Notes under the pieces: generated by a model | Seen by the model: only the letters and a program-made list of their open reading frames with translations | What the model was told of the DNA's origin: nothing | The model's database searches: none | In this document: piece after piece, positions 1 through 7,153 of the stretch | How positions within the stretch are numbered: the stretch's first letter is position 1 | How the letters are laid out: every line of letters begins with the position of its first letter | Program-made: the position numbers and the translations under genes | NCBI GenBank assembly: GCA_041745535.1 | Contig: JBGTIS010000092.1 | Span: 1 to 13,183 of the forward strand | Source of the DNA: JBGTIS01 sp041745535 | Lineage (GTDB): Bacteria > Bacteroidota > Bacteroidia > Cytophagales > Cyclobacteriaceae | Direction of reading: 5' to 3' | DNA length: 13,183 nucleotides

Positions 1-195
1 AATGAGAATTTTTCCTTTTTCAGCGTTCCCGGCGGGCCAGGTTATCTCCAGCATATTTCCCGTTACCGAGGCGACCGTTTTCGTTTTTTTATTATAACTG
101 GAAAGATCTACAGGAATTTGGGCATATACGGATATAAAAGATAAGAAAAAGAAAAATAAAAATGGAATTGTTAGGGCTAGTAAATTAATATTCAT
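1..195 (-). CDS. Secreted protein of unknown function, N-terminal 65 residues only
   Basis: This is an open frame reading leftward off the window edge, so only the N-terminus is visible. It starts with ATG at 195 (MNINLLALTIP...). A strongly hydrophobic, Phe-rich stretch at residues 4-22 ends in VYA followed by Gln, which fits a Sec signal peptide cleaved before Gln26, a common Bacteroidota pattern. The visible mature part (IPVDLSSYNKKTKTVASV, then a stretch containing ITWPAGNAEKGKI) is consistent with a beta-rich secreted domain, but I do not recognise the family. The gene lies 53 bases downstream of the secreted hydrolase on the same strand, so the two may be co-transcribed and may act on related extracellular substrates; that is inference. 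The stop codon and C-terminus lie outside the window. Confidence 0.6.
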   Translation of the reverse strand, partial: MNINLLALTIPFLFFFFLSFISVYAQIPVDLSSYNKKTKTVASVTGNMLEITWPAGNAEKGKILI

Positions 196-248
196 TTAAG
201 GTTAGGGTTAGTGTAAGAAATTAAATGTTTTTTTGGCTTAAAATGGTT

Positions 249-1175
249 TCACAGCCAGCCGCTGCTTTTCAACCAGAATTTACACTGATCCAGCCAATTA
301 CTTTTGGCAGGCTCTTTAGGAAACCCATGGTCGCCCACCGGATAAATATGCATTCCGGCAGCTACCGAATCGGCCTGCAATGCCTGATAAAATTGAATGC
401 TATTATTAACATTTACCACCTTATCGTCACTGGCATGAAGTAAGAATGTGGGAGGTGTTTCGGGCGTAACCTGCATTTCATTAGAGAAATTCATCACCTG
501 TAAATTGGTCGGATCTTTCCCCAAAAGGTTATGAGCGGAACCGGAATGACCCAGTTTTCTGGTCAGGCTGATTACAGGATATATGAGCAGCATAAAATCC
601 GGGCGCAAGCTGATGCTATCAGCATTGTCAATATAAGCTCTATTAAAATGTGTGCCCGCGGTTGACGCTAAATGCCCGCCTGCTGAAAACCCCATAATCC
701 CAATCTTATCCGGATTTATATGCCAGGCAGTCGCGTTTTGCCGAACCGTTTTGATGGCTTGTTGGGCATCCTGCAAAGGCCCTATTGATTTATCCTGCAT
801 GGTTTCGTCGCTGGGAAGCCGGTATTTCAGTACAAAAGCAGCTATGCCTACTTTGTTAAATGCTTCGGCCACTTCATGGCCTTCCCGGTCTATCACCAAA
901 ACGCCATAACCACCACCCGGACAAATGATTACCGCCGTACCATTGGCTTTTTCTTTGGCGGGCAAATATATAGACAGGGTTGGTTTTGAAACCTTGGAAA
1001 CCACGCCGCCATTGTTTCTTATAATTTCCTGACCGGCCACAGGCAACGCATTAGGAACATCGCCAGAATAAATGGGGATAATTTCCTGAGCATTTGCAAA
1101 AAATCCATAAAGTAGGAGAAAAAAGACAATTGAGAGGCAAGGTTTGTAATTCATCATGGTGGGTAATTTAAACAT
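249..1175 (-). CDS. Secreted alpha/beta-hydrolase (esterase, acetyl-xylan-esterase-like)
   Basis: Serine esterase of the alpha/beta-hydrolase fold, 308 residues, the usual size for BD-FAE/acetyl-xylan-esterase-like secreted enzymes. Residues 10-29 form a signal peptide ending FANA before Gln30. CPGGGY (85-90) is the oxyanion-hole segment that replaces HGGG in this group. GFSAG (162-166) is the nucleophile elbow with Ser164. HASDDKVV (247-254) supplies the acid, Asp250 or Asp251, and GDHGF (281-285) supplies His283. The triad is therefore complete. The family typically removes acetyl or other acyl groups from polysaccharides in the periplasm or outside the cell; the substrate here is not shown. 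The start is uncertain: two further in-frame ATGs (codons 7 and 8) lie closer to the signal peptide and are at least as likely, because no Shine-Dalgarno helps to choose. Confidence 0.88.
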   Translation of the reverse strand: MFKLPTMMNYKPCLSIVFFLLLYGFFANAQEIIPIYSGDVPNALPVAGQEIIRNNGGVVSKVSKPTLSIYLPAKEKANGTAVIICPGGGYGVLVIDREGHEVAEAFNKVGIAAFVLKYRLPSDETMQDKSIGPLQDAQQAIKTVRQNATAWHINPDKIGIMGFSAGGHLASTAGTHFNRAYIDNADSISLRPDFMLLIYPVISLTRKLGHSGSAHNLLGKDPTNLQVMNFSNEMQVTPETPPTFLLHASDDKVVNVNNSIQFYQALQADSVAAGMHIYPVGDHGFPKEPAKSNWLDQCKFWLKSSGWL

Positions 1176-1577
1176 TAGTGGGTTAAAAATAGAAAAAGTA
1201 ATGATATCTGAATACCATAAATTTCAATATTATTACTAAAAACAATTTCAACCTGACTAATGGTAATTTCTATCGCACCTGATTTTCTGGCACTAATTGG
1301 TTTATAAATTACCCCTTACAGATAAGTTAAGATTGGCGTTTTGAAAAAATGAGTTTTGCACACTACAGAGCTTTATTTTCTGGAACAAGGTTATACTAAG
1401 CCACTGGCAGGAGCATGAATAGGTTTTCGGAGATGTCCTATCGCCCAACCTTTACTATTTTAGAGCAGGAAATGAGCGATGAGGTATTATATATTTGGAA
1501 TAAAACAGGGGAAAAACAGTATTTAAATTTTTAATATTTGCTAAAATAAAGCCCTAAATAAATAGCAATCGTATTTT
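1176..1577. other. Intergenic spacer with no assigned gene
   Basis: About 400 AT-rich bases between the hydrolase start and the regulator stop. It must hold the promoter of the hydrolase (minus strand), but I see no clean TAnnTTTG box; the closest is TATTTTTA about 12 bases before the first ATG. A 39-codon plus-strand frame (ATG at 1415, TAA at 1532-1534; MNRFSEMSYRPTF...) is preceded by stops and matches nothing I recognise. It is too short to call as a gene. No RNA gene, strong hairpin or long repeat was seen. Confidence 0.5.
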
Positions 1578-2735
1578 CTAATTTTCGGCATATCGCTTTA
1601 CATCAGATAAAGTAATTTGTTTATCACACATAATTACCAACCTTTCTACCACATTCCGAAGTTCCCTGATATTTCCAGTCCAATCGCGTTGTTTAAGTGC
1701 GTTCAGGGCATCTTCATCAATTTTTTTCATCGGAGCATTATAATCATAGGCAATGTCATTCAGAAATTTGTCTACCAGAAGCGGAATATCATCTGCCCGA
1801 TCTTTCAATGGTGGAACCATAATCACAATCACACTGAGTCGGTGGTATAAGTCTTCTCTGAACCTTTTTTCTTTAATTTCTTCTTTTAGGTCTTTGTTAG
1901 TTGCGGCGATAACGCGCGCATCTACGCTAATGGCTTTATCGCCTCCCACTCGGCTGATTTTATGTTCCTGTAAGGCACGTAACACTTTGGCTTGCGCGGA
2001 AAGGCTCATATCGCCTACCTCATCAAGGAATAATGTACCGCCATGCGCCAGTTCAAACTTTCCTTTCTTTTGTTTAATGGCTGAGGTAAAAGAGCCTTTT
2101 TCGTGCCCGAACAATTCACTTTCAATGAGTTCTGCCGGAATAGCCGCACAATTAAGTTCTACCAATGGAGCCGCCGCGCGATTACTTTTTGCATGCAGCC
2201 ATTTGGCTACCAGTTCTTTACCCGTACCATTGGCGCCGGTAATCAGCACCCTGGCATCGGTTGGAGCTACCCTGTCTATTGTGGCTTTTACCTCATGAAT
2301 AGCTGGCGATTCACCAACAATTTCAGGTGTTCCGGGAATCTTTTTTCTCAGAACTTTAGTTTCTTCCACCAGTGTAGATTTATCCAGAGCATTTTTTACG
2401 GTAACAAGCAACCTGTTCAAATCAGGCGGTTTTTGAATAAAATCGAAGGCACCCATTTTAGTTGCTTCTACAGCAGTATCGATGGTGCCGTGGGCAGACA
2501 CCATAATAAACTGCACATCGTGCCCAGCTTCCATAGTTTTCTGTAGTACTTCAATGCCATCCATTTTGGGCATTTTAATATCACACAATACTACATCATA
2601 ATTGTTTTTAGCCATCAGTTTCAAGCCAGCTTCACCGTCCTCTGCCTCATGCACATTGTATTTTTCGTATTCCAGGATTTCGCGAAGAGAAGTTCGAATT
2701 GCTTTTTCGTCGTCGATAATTAAAATATTTGCCAT
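1578..2735 (-). CDS. NtrC-family response regulator: receiver plus AAA+ domain, no C-terminal HTH
   Basis: Two-component response regulator with a sigma-54-activator ATPase, 385 residues. Receiver domain, residues 1-118: acidic pair Asp8/Asp9, phospho-acceptor Asp52 (VLCDIKMPKMDG), Ser80 and Lys102 (FIQKPPD). AAA+ domain, about 138-375: Walker A GANGTGKE (167-174), Walker B LFLDE (235-239), sensor 1 AATNKDL (278-284), arginine-finger segment RFREDLYHRL (291-300), sensor 2 GNIRELRN (354-361). The L1 loop that touches sigma-54 is normally GAFTGA but here reads GSFTSA (214-219). The protein stops at ...SDVKRYAEN, just after the AAA+ lid, so the Fis-type DNA-binding helix-turn-helix of full-length NtrC proteins (about 450 residues) is missing. 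A stop here is a clean end, not a visible frameshift. No histidine kinase is adjacent; the one at 8132-9091 is in the window but unlinked. Confidence 0.93.
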   Translation of the reverse strand: MANILIIDDEKAIRTSLREILEYEKYNVHEAEDGEAGLKLMAKNNYDVVLCDIKMPKMDGIEVLQKTMEAGHDVQFIMVSAHGTIDTAVEATKMGAFDFIQKPPDLNRLLVTVKNALDKSTLVEETKVLRKKIPGTPEIVGESPAIHEVKATIDRVAPTDARVLITGANGTGKELVAKWLHAKSNRAAAPLVELNCAAIPAELIESELFGHEKGSFTSAIKQKKGKFELAHGGTLFLDEVGDMSLSAQAKVLRALQEHKISRVGGDKAISVDARVIAATNKDLKEEIKEKRFREDLYHRLSVIVIMVPPLKDRADDIPLLVDKFLNDIAYDYNAPMKKIDEDALNALKQRDWTGNIRELRNVVERLVIMCDKQITLSDVKRYAEN

Positions 2736-2850
2736 AAAGTCTTATTTCTTAAATTATACGCGAATCACCGGAAGAAAAATTTAATGAGTTGTATCATAAA
2801 AAATTAATCAACCTTCACTTTGATAAAAGTAACGATTAAAATAATGAAAT

Positions 2851-3217
2851 AAGTGCAAACCTGTAAGCCGGGTTCTGTATATTAATAAAAATATTAATAT
2901 TCTTATCATTTATCTGGACCAGGCATCACTGCCAGGTTCTAGCGGCCTACCCACTAACATCGGACGAGCAACCCTCAGGCGTTAGCATATTTGGCCTTTC
3001 AACCCGTAAGGTTTACCTAGCCTCTGGTGTCACCACCAGAGCGGTGAGCTCTTACCTCTCCTTTTCACCCTTATCCAAAGCAATGCCTTGGACGGTTTAT
3101 TTTCTGTAGCACTATCTGTCTCCGGAAAACCGGAGCCTTCCTGTTAAGAAGTACGGTGCTCTGTGTTGCCCGGACTTTCCTTTCCGGCTAGCCGGAACGA
3201 TAAGACGGTTTGCACTT
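2851..3217 (-). ncRNA. rnpB: RNase P RNA (bacterial type A)
   Basis: Catalytic RNA of ribonuclease P, which matures the 5' ends of tRNAs. Read on the minus strand, the 5' end AAGTGCAAACC (3207-3217) pairs perfectly with GGTTTGCACTT at the 3' end (2851-2861) to give helix P1. The 5' half of P4 with its conserved neighbour reads GGAAAGTCCGGGC (3168-3180), and its partner ACAGAACCCGGCTTA lies at 2863-2877. Between them are the other universal blocks: GGTAAACC, GGGTAGGCCGCT and the AGATAAATGA segment shortly before the 3' P4 strand. The length of about 367 nt is normal for this class. Ends are set from the P1 pairing and may be off by a few bases. An AU-only hairpin sits just before the 3' P4 strand. 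No clear intrinsic terminator follows the 3' end. Confidence 0.96.
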
Positions 3218-3236
3218 ACCTTATTTTATATTCAGA

Positions 3237-3244
3237 CAAATATA
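3237..3244 (-). promoter_or_regulatory. Possible -7 box upstream of rnpB
   Basis: On the minus strand TATATTTG matches the Bacteroidota TAnnTTTG box exactly. It lies about 20 bases before the P1-defined 5' end of the RNase P RNA. The nearest upstream TTTTG is only 13 bases away instead of 19, so the -33 box is not convincing. An initiation a little upstream of the mature 5' end would be needed. Confidence 0.3.
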
Positions 3245-3318
3245 TCAGGTAAATAAACAAAATTTAACCTTAACTTACGAAATTAATAAAAAAGATGCGG
3301 ATAGTACACAACGAGTGA

Positions 3319-3726
3319 TTAATAAACATCCAGACCAGTGAGTTTCTTTTCCCAGTTGTCGGCTTTCTGAGCAATTTCCATGATCATACTTTTCAGTAAA
3401 GCTTTGTTTTTGCTTTGGATTTCATCCAGATAAGTTGCGGCTTCTACCTTAACAAAGCCATCAATTACGGCAAATCTTGAATAAAAAAGCTCTTTGCTCT
3501 CCGAAAGCAATACTTTCAGGTTAATGCCATCGTGGTAAGCGCATATTTTTGAAGAGAATTTAATAATATCACTCATCAGTTCTTCACTAAAAGATACACT
3601 ACCGAGTACAGTTTGGTACCGGTTATCTCCTAATGGAACAATAATAATAGAGTTTGATGAATCGTATTCTGTAAAACGGCCGCCTATTTCTTCCGATAAG
3701 CTTTCCATGCACTTTGTAAAGTTCAT
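3319..3726 (-). CDS. Hypothetical protein, 135 residues
   Basis: Small soluble protein with no signal peptide or membrane segment; I do not recognise the family with confidence. The pattern is an N-terminal helix (MNFTKCMESLSEEIG), then strand-rich segments (RFTEYDSSNSIIIVPLG, RYQTVLGSV, INLKVLLSES, FYSRFAVIDGFVKVEA), then a long charged helix (residues about 100-130, QSKNKALLKSMIMEIAQ) and a short tail GLDVY. This helix/sheet/helix order resembles the YbjN or CesT-like chaperone fold, but that is a shape comparison only. ATG at 3726 is the only sensible start. It sits alone between rnpB (about 100 bases downstream) and the thiolase (about 150 bases upstream), on the same strand as both, with gaps large enough for its own promoter. 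Codon use looks like that of its neighbours. Confidence 0.75.
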   Translation of the reverse strand: MNFTKCMESLSEEIGGRFTEYDSSNSIIIVPLGDNRYQTVLGSVSFSEELMSDIIKFSSKICAYHDGINLKVLLSESKELFYSRFAVIDGFVKVEAATYLDEIQSKNKALLKSMIMEIAQKADNWEKKLTGLDVY

Positions 3727-3877
3727 ATTCTTTCTTTTAAAAATAATAAAGTGAAAAACAGGTTAAAAGAAGAGAAAAAAACTTTTAGTTTTAAATTATT
3801 AGAAACACTTTACTTACAGTGTAATATATCCTGAATGAATAATATCAGGAAATAAAAGAAACCCATAATTCAGGATG

Positions 3878-5056
3878 TTACAGGCTTTCTATAACCAGTG
3901 CTGATGCGCCGCCACCACCATTACAAATACCTGCCACGCCTATTTTGGCTCCTTTTTTTTGAAGTACATTTGTAAGGGTAGTAACAATTCGGGCACCGGA
4001 GCAGCCTAGTGGATGGCCAAGGGCCACCGCGCCACCAAATACATTTACCTGTTCAGGATTTAAATCGAGTAGCCGGTTGTTGGCAATGGCTACCGCAGCA
4101 AAAGCTTCATTAATTTCATAAAAATCCACATCATTTTTATCGATACCCGCATTTTTCATGGCTTTGGGAATAGCCAAAGCCGGGGAGGTAGTAAACCAGA
4201 TCGGGTCCTGCGCAGCATCGGCAAAACCCATAATACGTGCAATGGGTTTCAGGTTTAGAGATTTAAGTTTTTCTTCACCTACCAGAATCAGTGCCGAAGC
4301 ACCATCGTTAATGGTAGACGCATTGGCTGCGGTTACCGTGCCTTCTTTGGAAAACACAGGCCGTAAAGAGGGAATTTTTTCAAAATTAACTTGTTTATAC
4401 TCTTCATCTTCCTGTACCAATATAGGATCTCCTTTCCGCTGAGGTACTTCAATTGGTACAATTTCATCTTTAAAGTTACCTGCTTCGGTGGCAACAGCTG
4501 AGCGTTTATAAGATCGAATCGCGTATTCATCCTGCTCTTCGCGGGTAATTTTCATTTCTCGGGCTGTGTTATCAGCGCAATTGCCCATGGCAAATTTATT
4601 GTATACCTCGAATAAGCCGTCTATTTGTAAACCATCTATTAATTCACCATTGCCATATTTGTATCCAAAACGGGCGTTGGGAATATAATAAGGAATATTA
4701 GACATGCTTTCCATCCCTCCGGCAACAATTACATCGGCATGACCCAGCATAATGGCCTGTGCTCCAAACATCACTGCTTTCATGCCCGAAGCACATACTT
4801 TATTAACCGTAGTGCAAGGAACCTGGTAACCAATGCCTGCCCCAATAGAAGACTGACGCGCCGGAGCCTGCCCCAGATTAGCCGATACCACATTTCCCAT
4901 CAGTACTTCATCAACTTCCTGGGGATCCAGATTTGCTTTTGAAAGGGCCCCTTTAATAGCTGCTGATCCAAGCTGCACGGCTGTAAGTCCAGATAAACTA
5001 CCGCCAAAGGAACCAATTGGGGTGCGTACAGCGGCTATGAGATATACAGGTCGCAT
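3878..5056 (-). CDS. Acetyl-CoA C-acetyltransferase (thiolase)
   Basis: Thiolase II type enzyme that condenses two acetyl-CoA to acetoacetyl-CoA, or runs the reverse cleavage step of beta-oxidation, in the cytoplasm. The 392 residues match the family length. The catalytic set is complete: nucleophile Cys88 in VNKVCASGMKA, NEAFA (316-320) with Asn316, His348 in GGAVALGHPLGCSGAR, and the acid/base Cys378 in GICNGGGGA. The N-terminus (MRPVYLIAAVRTPIGSFGG) is the standard thiolase opening, so ATG at 5056 is firm. It starts about 50 bases after the batC-like stop on the same strand, with no clear promoter or terminator between, so read-through from the Bat pair is possible. No 3-hydroxyacyl-CoA dehydrogenase or phaB-type partner lies next to it, so the direction in vivo cannot be read from context. 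Confidence 0.96.
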   Translation of the reverse strand: MRPVYLIAAVRTPIGSFGGSLSGLTAVQLGSAAIKGALSKANLDPQEVDEVLMGNVVSANLGQAPARQSSIGAGIGYQVPCTTVNKVCASGMKAVMFGAQAIMLGHADVIVAGGMESMSNIPYYIPNARFGYKYGNGELIDGLQIDGLFEVYNKFAMGNCADNTAREMKITREEQDEYAIRSYKRSAVATEAGNFKDEIVPIEVPQRKGDPILVQEDEEYKQVNFEKIPSLRPVFSKEGTVTAANASTINDGASALILVGEEKLKSLNLKPIARIMGFADAAQDPIWFTTSPALAIPKAMKNAGIDKNDVDFYEINEAFAAVAIANNRLLDLNPEQVNVFGGAVALGHPLGCSGARIVTTLTNVLQKKGAKIGVAGICNGGGGASALVIESL

Positions 5057-5106
5057 AATTTTTTGGATTAATCTGTTTAAAAAATTTTGATTTGTGCAAA
5101 GAAGAC

Positions 5107-5979
5107 CTACCAGTCAGGTTTACTCCTGTCTGCCGGTTTTTGGGCTTTTCGCTTAATCTGCTGGATATACTGCTGCTCGTTGTTGCGCATAGCTTCCAGA
5201 ATCATCCGGGCTTTTTCCTCACTCATGTTCATTTCCTTCAGTCTTTCAGCAGTAGTAGGGTTGGCAGGCTGCTCTTCGTTTTGCTGGTCTTCATCACTTT
5301 GTTCCTGCTCGCCTTGTTGCTGCTCGTTCTTTTGAGGCTCCTGATCTTCTTTTTTCTCATCACTTTGCTGCTGGTCCTGCTGATCGTTTTTGTTTTGCTC
5401 CTGATCTTCCTTACCTTCCTGCTGTTGCTCATCTTGGTTCTGCTGATCCTGTTTTTCCTGGTTCTGCTGATCCTGATTTTTCTGTTGCTGGTCTTTATTT
5501 TCCTGTTTTTCCTGGTCTTTTTTGTTTTGATCCTGATTCTGCTCCTGATCTTTCAGTGTTTTTTTCAACAGTTCGTAATTATAGCGGGCATCTTCATTGG
5601 TAGGACTGGCCTTTAATGCTTCTTTAAAATAAGCCAATGCCTGTTTTTGATTTTTCTTCTGGTCGTCGATAACACCCATTTGCTGAAATGCCGCTGATTT
5701 TACCTGCTGGTTGTTGCTATTTAGTAATTGCCGGTAATAGTTGTAAGCCGTGCTGGTGTCCCGCGATTGAAAGTAAGCATTAGCAAGATTAAGTTTTAGG
5801 TGCTCATCTTCTATATTAAATGAGTCAACCAATATCTGATACCGGGCAATAGCTTCGCTAAAATTGCCATTCTGGTAAGCCTGAGCTGCTTCCTTTTTCA
5901 AACGATTGATGGTAGCGATATCGTTTACACCACTGAATAATAATGCTGCTAAAAAACTAATCAATATAATACTCTTCAC
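5107..5979 (-). CDS. batC: BatC-like TPR protein with acidic, Gln-rich tail
   Basis: Tetratricopeptide protein of the Bat (Bacteroides aerotolerance) group, 290 residues. Residues 1-17 are hydrophobic (signal peptide or anchor). About three TPR units follow (roughly 24-57, 60-92 and 95-140; for example AYQNGNFSEAIARYQIL and GVIDDQKKNQKQALAYFKEAL). Residues 143-236 are almost only Gln, Glu, Asp, Lys and Asn. The last 45 residues return to normal composition (MSEEKARMILEAMRNNEQQY, ending SKPDW), a tail I associate with BatC proteins. The start codon is GTG; its GTGA overlaps the stop of the von Willebrand gene by 4 bases, so translation is probably coupled. It likely works in the periplasm with the membrane VWA protein as a scaffold; the precise function of Bat proteins is not settled. 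The low-complexity region arises from imperfect DNA repeats. Confidence 0.88.
   Translation of the reverse strand: MKSIILISFLAALLFSGVNDIATINRLKKEAAQAYQNGNFSEAIARYQILVDSFNIEDEHLKLNLANAYFQSRDTSTAYNYYRQLLNSNNQQVKSAAFQQMGVIDDQKKNQKQALAYFKEALKASPTNEDARYNYELLKKTLKDQEQNQDQNKKDQEKQENKDQQQKNQDQQNQEKQDQQNQDEQQQEGKEDQEQNKNDQQDQQQSDEKKEDQEPQKNEQQQGEQEQSDEDQQNEEQPANPTTAERLKEMNMSEEKARMILEAMRNNEQQYIQQIKRKAQKPADRSKPDW
5435..5475. repeat. 24-bp direct repeat inside batC tail
   Basis: The 17-base unit TGGTTCTGCTGATCCTG occurs at 5435-5451 and again at 5459-5475, a 24-base period (eight codons). It is the clearest unit in a longer CTGCTG/CCTG-rich stretch (about 5270-5560) that encodes the Gln/Glu/Asp/Lys tail. 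The period is a multiple of three, so changes in copy number would keep the frame. Confidence 0.8.
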
Positions 5980-6944
5980 AACTTAACAGTTTTGAATCTG
6001 ACAAGATTATCTAATGTAAATAATAAAACGGCAAGCGCAAGAAAATAGATGTATTTATTGGCTGATGTTTCTACCTGTTTGGTATCTTTCAACTCGCCTT
6101 CAATGCTGCTGATGGTGCTGATCAGCCGTTCGGTATCGTTGGTGGTATTGGTGATCTCGAAATATTTGCCCCCGGTTAAAGATGCCAGATTTTTGAGCGA
6201 ACTAGGATCAAGTTTGGTAATTACTTCATTACCCTGCCGGTCGGTTTTAGGAACACCTCGTATAATAATTTTACTTCCTTTTTCAGTACCCACTCCTAGG
6301 GTAAACAGCCGAATATTGTTGTCTTTAATTTCTTCGGCTATTTGCCCAGCTTCCTCTCCAAAATCTTCACCATCGCTAATCAGGATAATGAGTTTGGATT
6401 TTTGTTGGGCAGCCGGAGTATCTTCATCTTTAATTTTTGATAATGCCATTTTTAATGGCGGACTAAAATCAGTGCCGGTATCGGGTACCATGTCGGTATC
6501 CAGGGTTTCTATAAACAAATTCAGTGCACCCTGATCGTAGGTAAGCGGGCATGACATAAACGCTTCTGAAGAAAAAATGATCAAACCGATGCGATCTGAA
6601 TTAAAAGATTTTACAATATTCTTCAATTCAAATTTTACTTTTTCCAGCCGGGTAGGCTGTACATCGTTGGCGTTCATGGACTGCGACAAGTCAACGGCTA
6701 TATAAATATCTTTGCCAATTGCCTGAACCTCTTTGGTAGCATTACCAAAAAGTGGACCTAAAAGAGCCACAATAAGTAATACAAAATAAGCCAGCCGCAG
6801 CACTGCTTTAAAGGTAATAGCCTTAAAACCTGTTTGAATAACCCGGCTGATTCTGTTCATTCTGAACAAATAAAGCAAATACGCTACAACAAATAAGGCG
6901 ATAAAAACTATTTCGGTAGTACCTAATGATCTAAACCATTCCAT
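5976..6944 (-). CDS. batB: BatB-like von Willebrand factor A membrane protein
   Basis: Inner-membrane protein with a VWA domain, 322 residues. Two membrane segments at about 10-28 and 50-68 precede the VWA domain (78-290), and a third lies at about 297-315; this is the BatA/BatB layout. The MIDAS metal site is intact: DLSQS (85-89), Thr158 in TGTDF (156-160), and Asp191 in LISDGED (188-194). VWA domains of this type bind partner proteins through the metal. Because a BatC-like TPR gene follows with a 4-base overlap, BatB is the better guess than BatA, but the two paralogues are hard to tell apart. No second VWA gene, MoxR ATPase or BatD gene is next to it, so the cluster is reduced or split. 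The N-terminus MEWFRSLGTTEIVF lacks the usual BatA/B opening (an F-NPEYLYLL type motif). ATG at 6944 fits the first membrane helix. Confidence 0.88.
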   Translation of the reverse strand: MEWFRSLGTTEIVFIALFVVAYLLYLFRMNRISRVIQTGFKAITFKAVLRLAYFVLLIVALLGPLFGNATKEVQAIGKDIYIAVDLSQSMNANDVQPTRLEKVKFELKNIVKSFNSDRIGLIIFSSEAFMSCPLTYDQGALNLFIETLDTDMVPDTGTDFSPPLKMALSKIKDEDTPAAQQKSKLIILISDGEDFGEEAGQIAEEIKDNNIRLFTLGVGTEKGSKIIIRGVPKTDRQGNEVITKLDPSSLKNLASLTGGKYFEITNTTNDTERLISTISSIEGELKDTKQVETSANKYIYFLALAVLLFTLDNLVRFKTVKL

Positions 6945-6961
6945 ATTGAAAACAGAATCAA

Positions 6962-6969
6962 CAAATATA
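6962..6969 (-). promoter_or_regulatory. Possible -7 box for the bat pair
   Basis: TATATTTG on the minus strand matches TAnnTTTG, 17 bases before the ATG at 6944. No TTG lies 19 bases upstream, so only half of the promoter is supported. Two imperfect inverted repeats lie further upstream (6987-7018 and 7036-7061). Confidence 0.35.
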
Positions 6970-7104
6970 AAAAATGTATGTTATATGAACGGTAAGTAAA
7001 AGATAATATTACCTGTTCAAATGGGTAAGAAAATGCGTTTATATTAGATTCTTATTAAACGTATAAGCGCGAAAGAGGCAAACTAGCGCTATATATTTAT
7101 TAAC

Positions 7105-7134
7105 AAAAAAGCCGGAAAATGGTCCCGGCTTTTG
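7105..7134 (-). terminator. Intrinsic terminator of sucD
   Basis: Read on the minus strand: AAAAGCCGG, a loop GACCATTTT, CCGGCTTTTTT. The GC stem of GCCGG/CCGGC is extended by A/T pairs and followed by a T run, about 20 bases after the sucD stop. It separates sucD from the bat pair downstream. Confidence 0.85.
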
Positions 7135-7153
7135 CTTTATATTTTGAAATACA

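Noticed and set aside
1288..1301. TGGCACTAATTGG, similar to a sigma-54 -24/-12 promoter
   Set aside because: The GG to GG spacing is about two bases short of the required distance and the -12 GC is absent.
1415..1534. Small plus-strand frame of 39 codons in the spacer before the hydrolase
   Set aside because: No recognisable family, no promoter box, and stops close by in all frames; too short to support from sequence alone.
1753..2546. Long plus-strand frames opposite the NtrC-like regulator
   Set aside because: They are antisense shadows of a gene with complete receiver and AAA+ motifs.
5092..5616. Plus-strand frame rich in Leu, Phe and Val, looking like a multi-helix membrane protein
   Set aside because: It is the antisense shadow of the Gln/Glu/Lys repeat tail of the batC-like gene; CTG/TTC-rich complement gives hydrophobic codons automatically.
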